The notes: generated by a model not told the origin, from the sequence alone. Shown: positions 24,367 through 33,161, numbered from the stretch's first letter. The stretch is 36,301 nt of DNA from JAIRLS01 sp031551455 (GCA_031551455.1 JAVBNP010000048.1:1-36301), one strand, 5' to 3'. A program made the numbers and translations.

Positions 24367-25911
24367 ATGATTACGTTACAAGCCGGCGCCATCAGTCTTT
24401 TCGATGCGGAATCGCTGTTATGGCGGGGAGAAAAAGCGGTTGTACATCAACAATCGATGGAAAAGGTTGAGGCTTGCCATCGCTTCTTGGCCGAGTTCGC
24501 ACGCAACAAAGTCATCTACGGTATCAACACAGGTTTTGGTCCGATGGCGCAATATCGCATTGAGGAACAAGAATTGCGGCAATTGCAGTATAACTTGATT
24601 CGCAGTCATGCCGCCGGTACGGGAAAACTGTTACCGCCGGTATACGTAAAAGCCTCAATGTTGGCTCGCGTCGGATCATTGTTGCGGGGATATTCCGGAG
24701 TACATCCGTCCGTTATCGAATTACTCGTCGAGTTGATCAACAGAGATATTTATCCTTTAATTTTCGAACACGGCGGAGTGGGCGCCAGTGGCGATTTGGT
24801 ACAATTGGCACATCTCGCGCTTAATCTCATCGGCGAAGGCGAAGTTATGTTTCGCGGACAAATGCTTCCGACGAGAGATGTATTCGAGCAACAAGGCTTA
24901 CAACCGATCTCGATGCATATTCGGGAAGGGTTGGCTTTGATCAACGGCACGTCGACAATGACAGGTATCGGAATTGTTAACGTACTGAAAACACGTAAAT
25001 TGTTAAATCGGGCAGTTGATGCATCGTCATTGATTTGCGAGGTTGTCGGATCCTTCGACGATCATTTTTCCGGCGAACTGAATCGCGTAAAACTTCATGA
25101 AGGACAGGCCATTATTGCCCGAACGATGCGGCAAAACACGGCCGGCAGTTTGCGCCTGCGCCGTCGCGGAGAATACTTTTACACCGGGGGAAACCGATCA
25201 TCCTTTTTTACCGAAAAAGTACAGGAATACTATTCGTTACGTTGTGTTCCCCAAATATTGGGACCGATATATGACACGTTGCAATATGCTTCCGATGTAT
25301 TGGTTGCGGAACTGAATTCCGTGAACGATAATCCGATTATCGATCCGAAAAACGAAAACGTCTATCACGGAGGTAATTTTCACGGCGATTACGTGGCTTT
25401 CGAAATGGACAAATTAAAAACGGCCGTAACAAAGCTTGCCATGTTGGCTGAAAGACAATTGAATTATTTGATGCATGATCGCATCAACGATCTGCTGCCG
25501 GCCTTTGTCAACCTCGGTAAACCCGGACTGAACTACGGCATGCAAGCGGCGCAATTCACGGCAACATCCACCACCGCCGAATGCCAAACGCTTTCCAACC
25601 CCATGTACATCCACAGTATCCCGAACAACAACGACAACCAAGATATCGTGAGCATGGGCACCAATGCGGCCAATATGACGCGAACCGTCATCGATAACGC
25701 TTTTCAAGTGTTGGCCATCGAAATGATGGCCTTGGTACAGGCGATTGATTATCTGAAAATACAAACGCAGCTGTCGTCAAAATCACGTTGTTTATATGAA
25801 CAAATTCGGGCGTTGGTTCCCGTGTTTGCGGAGGATATGCCCAAATATGTCGAAATACGAAAAATAACGGATTTTTTGCAAGAAGAGAATACGGCTGATA
25901 CGGATTTTTGA
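24367..25911 (+). CDS. Aromatic amino acid ammonia-lyase (HutH/TAL family)
   Basis: The 514-aa enzyme belongs to the MIO-dependent lyases that remove ammonia from histidine, tyrosine or phenylalanine. The MIO tripeptide is Ala140-Ser141-Gly142 (GGVGASGDLVQLAHLAL). Other conserved parts are the Tyr loop VIYGINTGFGPM (~44-55), SH at 80-81 (IRSHAAGTG), YYSLRCVPQILGP, LNSVNDNPIID and NNNDNQDIVSMG. NQDIVSMG and the overall wording recall the Flavobacterium tyrosine ammonia-lyase clade rather than proteobacterial HutH (NQEDHVSM), so tyrosine to p-coumarate is the better guess. No hutU/I/G or pigment genes are nearby. I chose ATG 24367; the frame is open 29 codons further upstream, but that part overlaps the phosphatase gene and is not conserved. 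Confidence 0.88.
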   Translation: MITLQAGAISLFDAESLLWRGEKAVVHQQSMEKVEACHRFLAEFARNKVIYGINTGFGPMAQYRIEEQELRQLQYNLIRSHAAGTGKLLPPVYVKASMLARVGSLLRGYSGVHPSVIELLVELINRDIYPLIFEHGGVGASGDLVQLAHLALNLIGEGEVMFRGQMLPTRDVFEQQGLQPISMHIREGLALINGTSTMTGIGIVNVLKTRKLLNRAVDASSLICEVVGSFDDHFSGELNRVKLHEGQAIIARTMRQNTAGSLRLRRRGEYFYTGGNRSSFFTEKVQEYYSLRCVPQILGPIYDTLQYASDVLVAELNSVNDNPIIDPKNENVYHGGNFHGDYVAFEMDKLKTAVTKLAMLAERQLNYLMHDRINDLLPAFVNLGKPGLNYGMQAAQFTATSTTAECQTLSNPMYIHSIPNNNDNQDIVSMGTNAANMTRTVIDNAFQVLAIEMMALVQAIDYLKIQTQLSSKSRCLYEQIRALVPVFAEDMPKYVEIRKITDFLQEENTADTDF

Positions 25912-26026
25912 TTCGAAAAAGCGCCTATCCCCCACCCTACCGACATTTCAATAACATCATCTTATCGATTGACCGATCGGTTTTGGGATCGATGTAATGA
26001 ATTTTGTCGGAAAATATGTTTCATTT

Positions 26027-26058
26027 TTTGTTATTCTTTCCGAAAAAAGTTATTTTTG
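26027..26058 (+). promoter_or_regulatory. Promoter for the M23-LysM peptidase gene
   Basis: TTTG at 26027-26030 is followed by a 20-nt spacer and TATTTTTG at 26051-26058, matching both Bacteroidota promoter elements at near-ideal spacing. It lies 15 nt before the ATG at 26073 and argues against the longer frame starting at 26004, which would begin upstream of the promoter. Confidence 0.65.
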
Positions 26059-26072
26059 TGCACAAAATTATA

Positions 26073-26966
26073 ATGATGAGACTTATAGGCAGTATTACCA
26101 TACTTTTTGCATTGCTTTTTTCAACAAAAAGCGTTAATTCTCAATCCCTTATCGAAAACCTTCCCCGCCCGGTTCTTTTAATGGAAAGTGATATTTCTTT
26201 GGAAGAAGATGAAGCGGGAATCAATATCGATTCGCTTGCTTTCTTGACAAACGAAGGAATGATCGACTCCACCGTGATACCGGCGGCCAAGCTATATAAC
26301 TATGTATGGTGTAACCAACTCGTGAATCCTTATCAGCGACAGGTTACCCACATGCCGGATACCACTTTGATCGATTTTGCGCAATATTGTCATCCGAACA
26401 AAAACGTGGTAACGTCCGATTTCGGATTTCGCAGAGGATGGCGTTTCCATTACGGCATTGATACGCGATTGAAAGTCGGCGATTCCATTTGCAGCTCGTT
26501 CGACGGAATGATTCGTATCGTCAAACGCGGAAAAGCATACGGTAATTACGTTGTCATCAGGCATTTTAACGGTCTTGAAACAGTTTACGGACATCTCAGC
26601 AAAACGTTGGTAAAAGTAAATCAAGTGGTGCGCGCCGGCGAAGTAATTGCGTTGGGCGGCAATACGGGACGTTCCACCGGACCGCACCTGCATTATGAAA
26701 TACGTTATCTCGGACAACCGATCCCTCCGAGAGAATTGATCGATTTTGAAAACTATACGGCTAAATACCGAATTGTCGATTTATGCGCAACACATTTCGC
26801 ATATGCCGCCGAATTGGAAAAGATTCGCTATTACACGGTTCGAAAAGGCGATACCTTGTACGGTATTTCGCTTAAAACAGGCATCAGCATGGACACTATT
26901 TGCCGGTTGAATCGGATCGGAAAAAAATCGGTTTTACGAATCGGCCAAAAAATACGGTACACGTAA
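26073..26966 (+). CDS. Secreted M23 (LytM) peptidoglycan endopeptidase with C-terminal LysM
   Basis: The 297-aa protein has a signal peptide (MMRLIGSITILFALLFSTKSVNS), a ~90-residue linker domain, and an M23 domain with zinc ligands His126 and Asp130 (RFHYGIDTRL) and the HxH motif His205/His207 (GPHLHYEIR). YGNYVVIRHFNGLETVYGHLS lies between them. The last ~45 residues form a LysM fold (YYTVRKGDTLYGISLKTGISMDTICRLNRI...IGQKIRY) that would bind peptidoglycan. The metal ligands are complete, so it is probably an active hydrolase rather than an EnvC/NlpD-like activator. The start is set by the signal peptide and by the promoter at 26027-26058; an ATG three codons later than ATG 26073 is not excluded. 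Confidence 0.92.
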   Translation: MMRLIGSITILFALLFSTKSVNSQSLIENLPRPVLLMESDISLEEDEAGINIDSLAFLTNEGMIDSTVIPAAKLYNYVWCNQLVNPYQRQVTHMPDTTLIDFAQYCHPNKNVVTSDFGFRRGWRFHYGIDTRLKVGDSICSSFDGMIRIVKRGKAYGNYVVIRHFNGLETVYGHLSKTLVKVNQVVRAGEVIALGGNTGRSTGPHLHYEIRYLGQPIPPRELIDFENYTAKYRIVDLCATHFAYAAELEKIRYYTVRKGDTLYGISLKTGISMDTICRLNRIGKKSVLRIGQKIRYT

Positions 26967-27007
26967 CCCGAATACCTCAAAGCCTCCCGTCTTCGAAAAC
27001 ACGCCCC

Positions 27008-27027
27008 AAATCGGATAAATCCGATTT
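27008..27027 (+). terminator. Hairpin downstream of the M23 gene
   Basis: AAATCGGAT / ATCCGATTT is a perfect 9-bp stem with a 2-nt loop about 40 nt after the stop codon. It is not followed by a T run on the plus strand, so termination is only a possibility. Confidence 0.35.
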
Positions 27028-27086
27028 CAAAAAGTCGCTTTTCGATATGAAAACTATCGATCAACGGGTAATTATTGCTCGTTTGA

Positions 27087-27158
27087 ATCGATATCGATGA
27101 TTTTTTAACATTTTAATACATTTTTTGACGGTCGTTTGACGGTTATTTCTTATTATTG
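27087..27158 (+). promoter_or_regulatory. Candidate promoter and operator region of the arabinose locus
   Basis: A perfect 12-bp palindrome ATCGATATCGAT (27087-27098) is followed by two direct TTTGACGGT repeats (27124-27132 and 27135-27143) spaced 11 bp apart, one helical turn. A -7-like TATTATTG (27151-27158) lies 33 nt before the araD ATG. The direct repeats overlap where a -33 element would be, a plausible site for a regulator dimer. No araR-like gene is in the window. Confidence 0.4.
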
Positions 27159-27190
27159 CAGTACCTATTTAACCGATAAACAAGTTTGCT

Positions 27191-27874
27191 ATGCTTGAGA
27201 CGTTGAAGAAAGACGTTTTTAAAGCCAATATGGATCTCGTGAAACACGGCTTAGTGATTCTCACGTGGGGAAATGTCAGCGGAGTCGATCGTGAAAAAGG
27301 CTTGGCGGTGATCAAACCGTCGGGTGTTTCATATGATACGATGACAATCGATGACATGGTGGTGGTCAATCTTGACGGCAAAGTGATTGAAGGCAAATTA
27401 AAACCGTCGTCCGACACGCCCACGCATTTGGAACTTTACAAAGCATTTCCCGAAATCGGAGGAATCGTACATACGCATTCCGTTTATGCCACGTCGTGGG
27501 CACAAGCCGGATACGACATTCCGAACATCGGAACCACGCATGCCGATACTTTTGCCGATGCCGTCCCTTGCACGCGCGATATGACCGAAATCGAAATAAC
27601 GGGCAATTACGAAAAAGAAACGGGAACGGTTATTATCGAGCGTTTCAAAAATATTAACCCCAAGCATGTACCGGCCGTATTGATTAAAAACCACGGGCCG
27701 TTTGCATGGGGTAAAGATCCGAACGACGCGGTACACAATGCCATGGTATTGGAGCAAATCGCCAAAATTGCGTTTATTGCTTATCGAATAAATCCGGAAT
27801 TGACCATGAATCAATTGCTTGTTCAAAAACATTTCCTGCGTAAACACGGTCCGGGAGCGTATTATGGACAATAA
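27191..27874 (+). CDS. araD: L-ribulose-5-phosphate 4-epimerase
   Basis: The 227-aa class II aldolase-fold enzyme converts L-ribulose 5-phosphate to D-xylulose 5-phosphate, the last step of arabinose entry into the pentose phosphate pathway. The sequence shows LTWGNVSG (~26-33), IKPSGVSYDTM (~42-52), SSDTPTHLELYKAFP, and the zinc ligands in VHTHSVYATSWAQAG (His94, His96), with the third in LIKNHGPFAWG (~165). Length equals the family norm. It is the first gene of a co-directional araD-araA-araB-symporter run and has the regulatory region described at 27087-27158. Confidence 0.95.
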   Translation: MLETLKKDVFKANMDLVKHGLVILTWGNVSGVDREKGLAVIKPSGVSYDTMTIDDMVVVNLDGKVIEGKLKPSSDTPTHLELYKAFPEIGGIVHTHSVYATSWAQAGYDIPNIGTTHADTFADAVPCTRDMTEIEITGNYEKETGTVIIERFKNINPKHVPAVLIKNHGPFAWGKDPNDAVHNAMVLEQIAKIAFIAYRINPELTMNQLLVQKHFLRKHGPGAYYGQ

Positions 27875-27959
27875 AATACAAATCGGAAAGTCGAAACATT
27901 CATTCGAAAAACGACCTTCCGACCAAAATCATCGTTCAAAAACCAAAATCAATAAAGTT

Positions 27960-29465
27960 ATGAATTTCAAGGATGCGGAAGTATGGTTTGTCACCGGGGC
28001 GCAATTGCTGTACGGAGGTGACGCCGTTGTGACCGTCGATGCTCATTCGACGGAAATTGTGAAAGGACTGAACGGATCGGACAATTTGCCGATAAAAATC
28101 GTATATAAAGGGACAGTTAATTCGTCGCCCGAAATAGCTGCCGTGTTGAGCGCTGCCGGCAATGATGCCAAATGCGTCGGCGTGATAACATGGATGCACA
28201 CGTTTTCACCCGCAAAGATGTGGATCAAAGGCTTGCAAAACTTCAAAAAGCCGTTATTGCACCTGCATACGCAATTTAACAAAGAAATCCCGTGGAGCGA
28301 AATCGACATGGATTTCATGAACCTTAATCAATCGGCACACGGTGATCGTGAATTCGGACACATGGTGAGCCGCATGCGCAGAAACCGTAAAGTGGTGGTG
28401 GGACATTGGCAGGAGAACGGAGTACAAAACAAAATTGCCGTATGGATGCGTGCCGCCGCCGGCTGGGCCGATGCGCAAGATATGCTGATTGTCCGTTTCG
28501 GCGACAATATGAACAACGTGGCCGTTACCGACGGCGACCGATTGGAAGCCGAAATGCGTCTCGGTTACCATGTCGACTATTACGGCATCGGCGATTTGGT
28601 CGAATATCAAGACAAAGTAACCGACTCGAATATCGACGCATTGGTTGCCGAATACGAGAAATCGTATGTTTTTGCCGACAATTGCAAAAAAGGCACTCAA
28701 AACTATCGACAAGTGCGCGAAGCCGCACGGGAAGAAATCGCGTTGCGTCGTTTTCTGAAGGATAAAGGGGCTAAAGCTTTCACGACCAACTTCAATGCTT
28801 TGCACGGACTAAATCAATTGCCCGGTTTGGCATGCCAACGGCTGATGGCCGAAGGTTACGGATTCGGCGCCGAAGGCGACTGGAAAACGGCCGCATTGGT
28901 GCGGACCATGTGGGTAATGGCGCAAGGGCTCCCCGGCGGAACATCGTTTTTGGAGGATTACACCTATCATTTCAAAGGCGAAAAAAGTGCCATCCTTCAA
29001 GCGCACATGTTGGAAATATCGCCCGAAATTGCCGCGCAAAAACCGCGAATGGAAGTGCATCCGTTGGGTATCGGCGGAAAAGCCGATCCTGCCCGATTGG
29101 TATTTACGGCACATGCCGGAAAGGGAATTGCCGCAACCGTCGTGGATATGGGTAACCGGTTCCGCATGATTGCCAACAAGGTGGATGTAATTGAACCCGA
29201 AGCGGCATTACCCAAACTTCCGGTGGCAAGCGCTTTGTGGATACCGCAACCGAATCTCGAAATCGGCGCCGCCGCATGGATCCTTGCCGGAGGAACGCAT
29301 CACACCGCTTTTTCCTACGCGTTGACCAACGAATATTTGGAAGATTATGCCGATATTGCCGACATTGAATTAGTGACCATCGATAAAGACACGACGATCA
29401 ACGATTTCAAATTTGAGTTAAAGGTAAACGAAGTATATTATATGCTTAACAAAGCATTGCAATAA
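27960..29465 (+). CDS. araA: L-arabinose isomerase
   Basis: The 501-aa enzyme isomerises L-arabinose to L-ribulose using a divalent metal. Family landmarks are EVWFVTGAQLLYGGD at the N-terminus, WMHTFSPAKMWIKGL (~79-93), LHTQFN, NLNQSAHGDREFG, VVGHWQE, GAEGDWKTAALVR (~303-315) and GGTSFLEDYTYHF, with a C-terminal GGTHHTAFS. The start is ATG 27960: translation from 27819 would add 47 lysine-rich residues and overlap araD by 56 nt. The 85-nt araD-araA gap contains a 10-bp imperfect hairpin (CGGAAAGTCG / CGACCTTCCG), which might affect relative expression. Confidence 0.95.
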   Translation: MNFKDAEVWFVTGAQLLYGGDAVVTVDAHSTEIVKGLNGSDNLPIKIVYKGTVNSSPEIAAVLSAAGNDAKCVGVITWMHTFSPAKMWIKGLQNFKKPLLHLHTQFNKEIPWSEIDMDFMNLNQSAHGDREFGHMVSRMRRNRKVVVGHWQENGVQNKIAVWMRAAAGWADAQDMLIVRFGDNMNNVAVTDGDRLEAEMRLGYHVDYYGIGDLVEYQDKVTDSNIDALVAEYEKSYVFADNCKKGTQNYRQVREAAREEIALRRFLKDKGAKAFTTNFNALHGLNQLPGLACQRLMAEGYGFGAEGDWKTAALVRTMWVMAQGLPGGTSFLEDYTYHFKGEKSAILQAHMLEISPEIAAQKPRMEVHPLGIGGKADPARLVFTAHAGKGIAATVVDMGNRFRMIANKVDVIEPEAALPKLPVASALWIPQPNLEIGAAAWILAGGTHHTAFSYALTNEYLEDYADIADIELVTIDKDTTINDFKFELKVNEVYYMLNKALQ

Positions 29466-29497
29466 TTCAAAGGATTATCCGAAAAGTCGAAAACGAA

Positions 29498-29573
29498 CGT
29501 CATTGCGAGGAGGAACGACGAAGTCAATCTTATAATAATCAAACAGATTGCTTCGCTATCGCTTGCAATGACG
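29498..29573. repeat. GTCATTGC-type dispersed palindromic repeat
   Basis: CGTCATTGC (29498-29506) and GCAATGACG (29565-29573) are exact inverted ends. Inside lie GAAGTCAATC and GATTGCTTCG, also nearly complementary, giving a ~76-bp foldback. Repeats with this GTCATTGCGAGG...GATTGCTTCG wording are widespread in many bacterial genomes. It interrupts the otherwise compact ara run between araA and araB. Confidence 0.7.
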
Positions 29574-29630
29574 CGACAAAATGAGCCTTTTTGACCAACC
29601 CCGACAACGTATATCAAATCACGAGAAAAA

Positions 29631-31295
29631 ATGAAACAATTTGTTATTGGATTGGACTACGGTACGGATTCATGTCGCACCGTCATCGTTGATGTGTCAA
29701 ACGGAGAAGAAATCGCTTCGTCGGTAAAATATTACCCGCGATGGGCGGAAGGAAAATATTGTGACCCGGCAACCAATCGGTACCGTCAACACCCGGCGGA
29801 TTACACCGAAACGTTGGAAAGTTCGATAAAGGAAGCATTGGCAAAAGCGCCCGCGGGAACGGCCGAAAACGTGGTCGGAATAGCTTTCGACACTACCGGA
29901 AGTACGCCCGTATTAACCGATCGGAACGGGACTCCGTTGGCGCTTCTTTCTGAATTTGCCGAAGATCCCGACGCCATGTTCGTGTTATGGAAAGATCACA
30001 CGGCCGTTCGCGAGGCAGCCGAGATCAATAAACTCGCCAAAGAATGGAAAATCGATTACACGGCTTACGAAGGTGGTATTTATTCTTCGGAATGGGTATG
30101 GGCAAAAATGCTTCACATATTGCGCAAAAATGAATCGGTTCGCCGAGCTGCTTACTCGTGGATGGAACATTGCGATTGGTTGCCCGCTTTACTCACGGGA
30201 AATACCAAACCCGAAACCATATTCAGAAGTCGATGTGCGGCAGGTCATAAAGCCATGTGGCATGCGTCGTGGAACGGCCTCCCTTCGGAAGAATTTCTCA
30301 CCCGACTCGATCCGCTTTTGTCGGGTTATCGGGCACGGCTGTATACCGACACACATACGAGCAATATCGCGGCAGGTCGACTTACTCGAGAATGGGCGGA
30401 CAAATTGGAACTGACCGATAAAGTTGCCGTTGCCGTCGGAGCATTCGATTGCCACATGGGCGCCGTGGGAGCGCAAATCGTTCCGGGCGCTTTACTCCGC
30501 GTTATCGGAACCTCCACTTGCGATGTTATGGTGGCGCCTTACGACGAAATAGGCGATAAATTAATTCCCGGAATTTGCGGTCAAGTGGACGGATCGGTTA
30601 TTCCCGGTTTCGTCGGCCTCGAAGCCGGGCAATCGGGTTTCGGCGACATTTATGCATGGTTCAAACGCATCGTGGAATGGCCCGTGAAACAGATCATTGG
30701 CAATACCAAACTAATTGATGAAGCTGCCAAAGCTAAATTGATCGAAGAAATATCCGATAACATTATTCCCGCTCTTACCCGCGAAGCGGAAAAAATATCT
30801 TTAAGCGAAAGCACCGTGATTGCAACCGACTGGATGAACGGTCGCCGTACGCCCGATGCCGACCAACTGCTTACGGGAAGCATCACGGGTTTAACGTTGG
30901 GAAGTTCCGCACCGTTGATTTTCCGTGCGTTGGTGGAAGCCACCGCATTCGGTTCGAAAGCTATTGCAGACCGATTTATCGAAAACGGTATCGAAATTAA
31001 AGAAGTAATCGGGATCGGAGGAATTTCGCTCAAATCGCCGTTTGTGATGCAAACTCTTGCCAACGTAATGGGAATGCCCATCAAAGCGGCCAAAGCCGAA
31101 CAGGCTTGCGCACTCGGTGCGGCCATGTTTGCCGCGGTTGCCGCCGGCGTGCATGCCAAAACGGAGGATGCACAAAAAGCGATGGGACAAGGCTTCGCTT
31201 CGACCTATTATCCGGATAAAGCCGCGCATGAACTGTATTTGGTTTTATATGAGAAATATCGGAAAATCGGAAAATTCACTGAAGAAACCAAGTAA
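29631..31295 (+). CDS. araB: Ribulokinase (FGGY carbohydrate kinase)
   Basis: The 554-aa kinase phosphorylates L-ribulose at O5 with ATP. It begins with the FGGY ATP-binding start FVIGLDYGTDSCRTVIVD. It contains VVGIAFDTTGSTPVLTD (~83-99) and FVLWKDHTAVREA (~117-129), which are typical of AraB rather than glycerol or xylulose kinases. The C-terminal nucleotide site is IKEVIGIGGISLKSPFVMQTLANVMG (~454-479) followed by AEQACALGAAMFAAVAAG. Length is normal. A ~92-bp palindrome repeat (31311-31402) follows the stop before the transporter gene. Confidence 0.95.
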   Translation: MKQFVIGLDYGTDSCRTVIVDVSNGEEIASSVKYYPRWAEGKYCDPATNRYRQHPADYTETLESSIKEALAKAPAGTAENVVGIAFDTTGSTPVLTDRNGTPLALLSEFAEDPDAMFVLWKDHTAVREAAEINKLAKEWKIDYTAYEGGIYSSEWVWAKMLHILRKNESVRRAAYSWMEHCDWLPALLTGNTKPETIFRSRCAAGHKAMWHASWNGLPSEEFLTRLDPLLSGYRARLYTDTHTSNIAAGRLTREWADKLELTDKVAVAVGAFDCHMGAVGAQIVPGALLRVIGTSTCDVMVAPYDEIGDKLIPGICGQVDGSVIPGFVGLEAGQSGFGDIYAWFKRIVEWPVKQIIGNTKLIDEAAKAKLIEEISDNIIPALTREAEKISLSESTVIATDWMNGRRTPDADQLLTGSITGLTLGSSAPLIFRALVEATAFGSKAIADRFIENGIEIKEVIGIGGISLKSPFVMQTLANVMGMPIKAAKAEQACALGAAMFAAVAAGVHAKTEDAQKAMGQGFASTYYPDKAAHELYLVLYEKYRKIGKFTEETK

Positions 31296-31310
31296 AATTT
31301 ATATAGTTAC

Positions 31311-31402
31311 AATAAGTAATTACAAATAAGACTGGTTAAAACCTACCGAGTTTTAAAAACCCGGTAGGTTTATGTATGTAAAAGTTAATCGAATATTATA
31401 TA
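31311..31402. repeat. ~92-bp dispersed repeat, copy 2 (inverted relative to copy 1)
   Basis: The reverse complement of this stretch aligns to 14211-14302 along its whole length with only scattered differences. It includes the same TTTACATACATAAACCTACC entry and TAATTAC exit. The palindrome core has arms 31339-31354 and 31356-31371 with one imperfect pair. It lies between araB and the symporter gene. Confidence 0.75.
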
Positions 31403-31464
31403 ACCGAGAATCCCTCACATAAAAGAGTTCGAGAAAAAACGTTTGATCAATAATCAATATCAAC

Positions 31465-33141
31465 ATGTCAGTATCAGATTGGATTGTCATAGGCGTGTTT
31501 GCCGCGGTGCTTATCGGCATCGTTCTTTGGGTTTTTAAACAAAAACAAACCGGTTCCTCCGATTATTTTCTTGCGGGACGCAATGCCACGTGGTTTGCCA
31601 TCGGAGCATCTCTTTTTGCTTCCAACATCGGTTCCGAACATCTGATTGGGCTTGCCGGAGCAGGCGCTTCGAGCGGAATGGCCATGGCGCATTGGGAGAT
31701 ACAAGGTTGGATGATATTGATTCTCGGTTGGGTATTTGTTCCGTTTTACTCGCGCAGCATGGTGCTCACCATGCCCGAATTTCTCGAACGACGCTATAAC
31801 AAAGAATCGCGCACCATACTTTCGATCATTTCGTTGGTAAGCTATGTCCTCACCAAGGTAGCCGTGACCGTTTATGCGGGTGGATTGGTTTTTAAGGAAG
31901 TATTCGGAATCGAAGAAATTTGGGGGATCGACTTCTTTTGGATCGCCGCCATCGGATTGGTAGTGATTACCGCATTGTATACCGTTATCGGCGGGATGAA
32001 ATCGGTACTGTACACCTCCGTGCTGCAAACACCGATCCTGCTGTTGGGTTCGGTCATCATTCTTGTATTGGGATTGAAAGCCGTGGGCGGATGGAATCAA
32101 GTGTTGGAAGCATGTCGCGCAACACCCGTAAACGAATACGGAAACAACATGTTGAATCTCATTCGCAGCAACAGAGATGCCGACTTTCCATGGTTGGGCG
32201 TGTTTATCGGTTCGTCCGTCATCGGATTTTGGTATTGGTGTACCGATCAATACATCGTACAACGCGTTCTTTCGGGAAAGGATGAAAAAAATTCACGACG
32301 CGGCGCCATTTTCGGAGCATATCTTAAACTGACACCCGTCTTTTTATTCCTTATCCCCGGCATGATCGCTTTCGCCATGGTGAAAAACGGCACATTATTG
32401 AACGGCGAAGTATTTCGGATGTCGAGCGCCGATGCCGCATTTCCGTCGCTGGTAGCCAAATTGTTGCCCGCCGGAGTGAAGGGATTGGTGGTTTGCGGCA
32501 TCCTCGCCGCATTGATGAGTTCGTTGGCGTCGTTGTTTAACTCGTCAGCCATGCTGTTTACGATCGATTTTTATAAAAAATACAAACCGCAGGCATCCGA
32601 ACAAAAACTGTTGCGCGTGGGGCGAGTTGCCACCGTGGTGATCGTGGCATTGGGTATTCTCTGGATACCCGTCATGAAAAGCGTCGGATCGGTACTTTAT
32701 ACCTATTTGCAGGATGTACAATCGGTGTTAGCGCCGGGAATTGCCTCAGCCTTTCTTTTGGGCATTCTTTCCAAAAAAATCACTCCGAAAGGCGGTATGT
32801 GGGGACTCATTTCGGGATTTATCATCGGAATCACCCGTTTGGGCGCAAAAGTATTTTATTCGTCGGCAACCGACGTTTCGGACAATTGGTTTAAATATCT
32901 ATTCTACGATGTCAATTGGCTGTTTTTCTCCGGGGGAATGCTGCTTTTTTGCATCCTTACGGTGATTGTTGTTAGTATGTTCACCAAACCGGCTCCCGCG
33001 GAACAGATTCACGGGTTGACTTTCGGATCGATCACGGCGGAACAGAAAGCCGTTTCACGTGCCAGTTGGAATCGGTGGGATATAATACATACCTGCATTA
33101 TATTAGGTATAACGGTATTATTCTACATCTATTTTTGGTAG
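31465..33141 (+). CDS. Sodium:solute symporter (SSS/SGLT family), probable L-arabinose transporter
   Basis: The 558-aa polytopic inner-membrane protein has about 14 hydrophobic segments. The N-terminus shows the family start with a TM helix, then SSDYFLAGRNATWFAIGASLFASNIGSEHLIGLAGAG (~32-68), the SSS signature region including the Na+-site Ser/Asn area. MVLTMPEFLERRYN (~94-107), VYTVIGGMKSVLYTSVLQTPILLLG (~174-198) and CGILAALMSSLASLFNSSAM (~343-362) follow. This is an SGLT-type sugar symporter by wording. Its position behind araDAB makes arabinose the likely substrate, but specificity is inferred from context only. A terminator hairpin overlapping the next promoter lies 21 nt after the stop. 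Confidence 0.92.
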   Translation: MSVSDWIVIGVFAAVLIGIVLWVFKQKQTGSSDYFLAGRNATWFAIGASLFASNIGSEHLIGLAGAGASSGMAMAHWEIQGWMILILGWVFVPFYSRSMVLTMPEFLERRYNKESRTILSIISLVSYVLTKVAVTVYAGGLVFKEVFGIEEIWGIDFFWIAAIGLVVITALYTVIGGMKSVLYTSVLQTPILLLGSVIILVLGLKAVGGWNQVLEACRATPVNEYGNNMLNLIRSNRDADFPWLGVFIGSSVIGFWYWCTDQYIVQRVLSGKDEKNSRRGAIFGAYLKLTPVFLFLIPGMIAFAMVKNGTLLNGEVFRMSSADAAFPSLVAKLLPAGVKGLVVCGILAALMSSLASLFNSSAMLFTIDFYKKYKPQASEQKLLRVGRVATVVIVALGILWIPVMKSVGSVLYTYLQDVQSVLAPGIASAFLLGILSKKITPKGGMWGLISGFIIGITRLGAKVFYSSATDVSDNWFKYLFYDVNWLFFSGGMLLFCILTVIVVSMFTKPAPAEQIHGLTFGSITAEQKAVSRASWNRWDIIHTCIILGITVLFYIYFW

Positions 33142-33161
33142 AACATCCGAAAAATCGGAAG

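Noticed and set aside
27819..27959. A 47-residue Lys-rich N-terminal extension of AraA overlapping araD
   Set aside because: AraA proteins begin just before EVWFVTGAQ; the extension covers the araD end and an intergenic hairpin.
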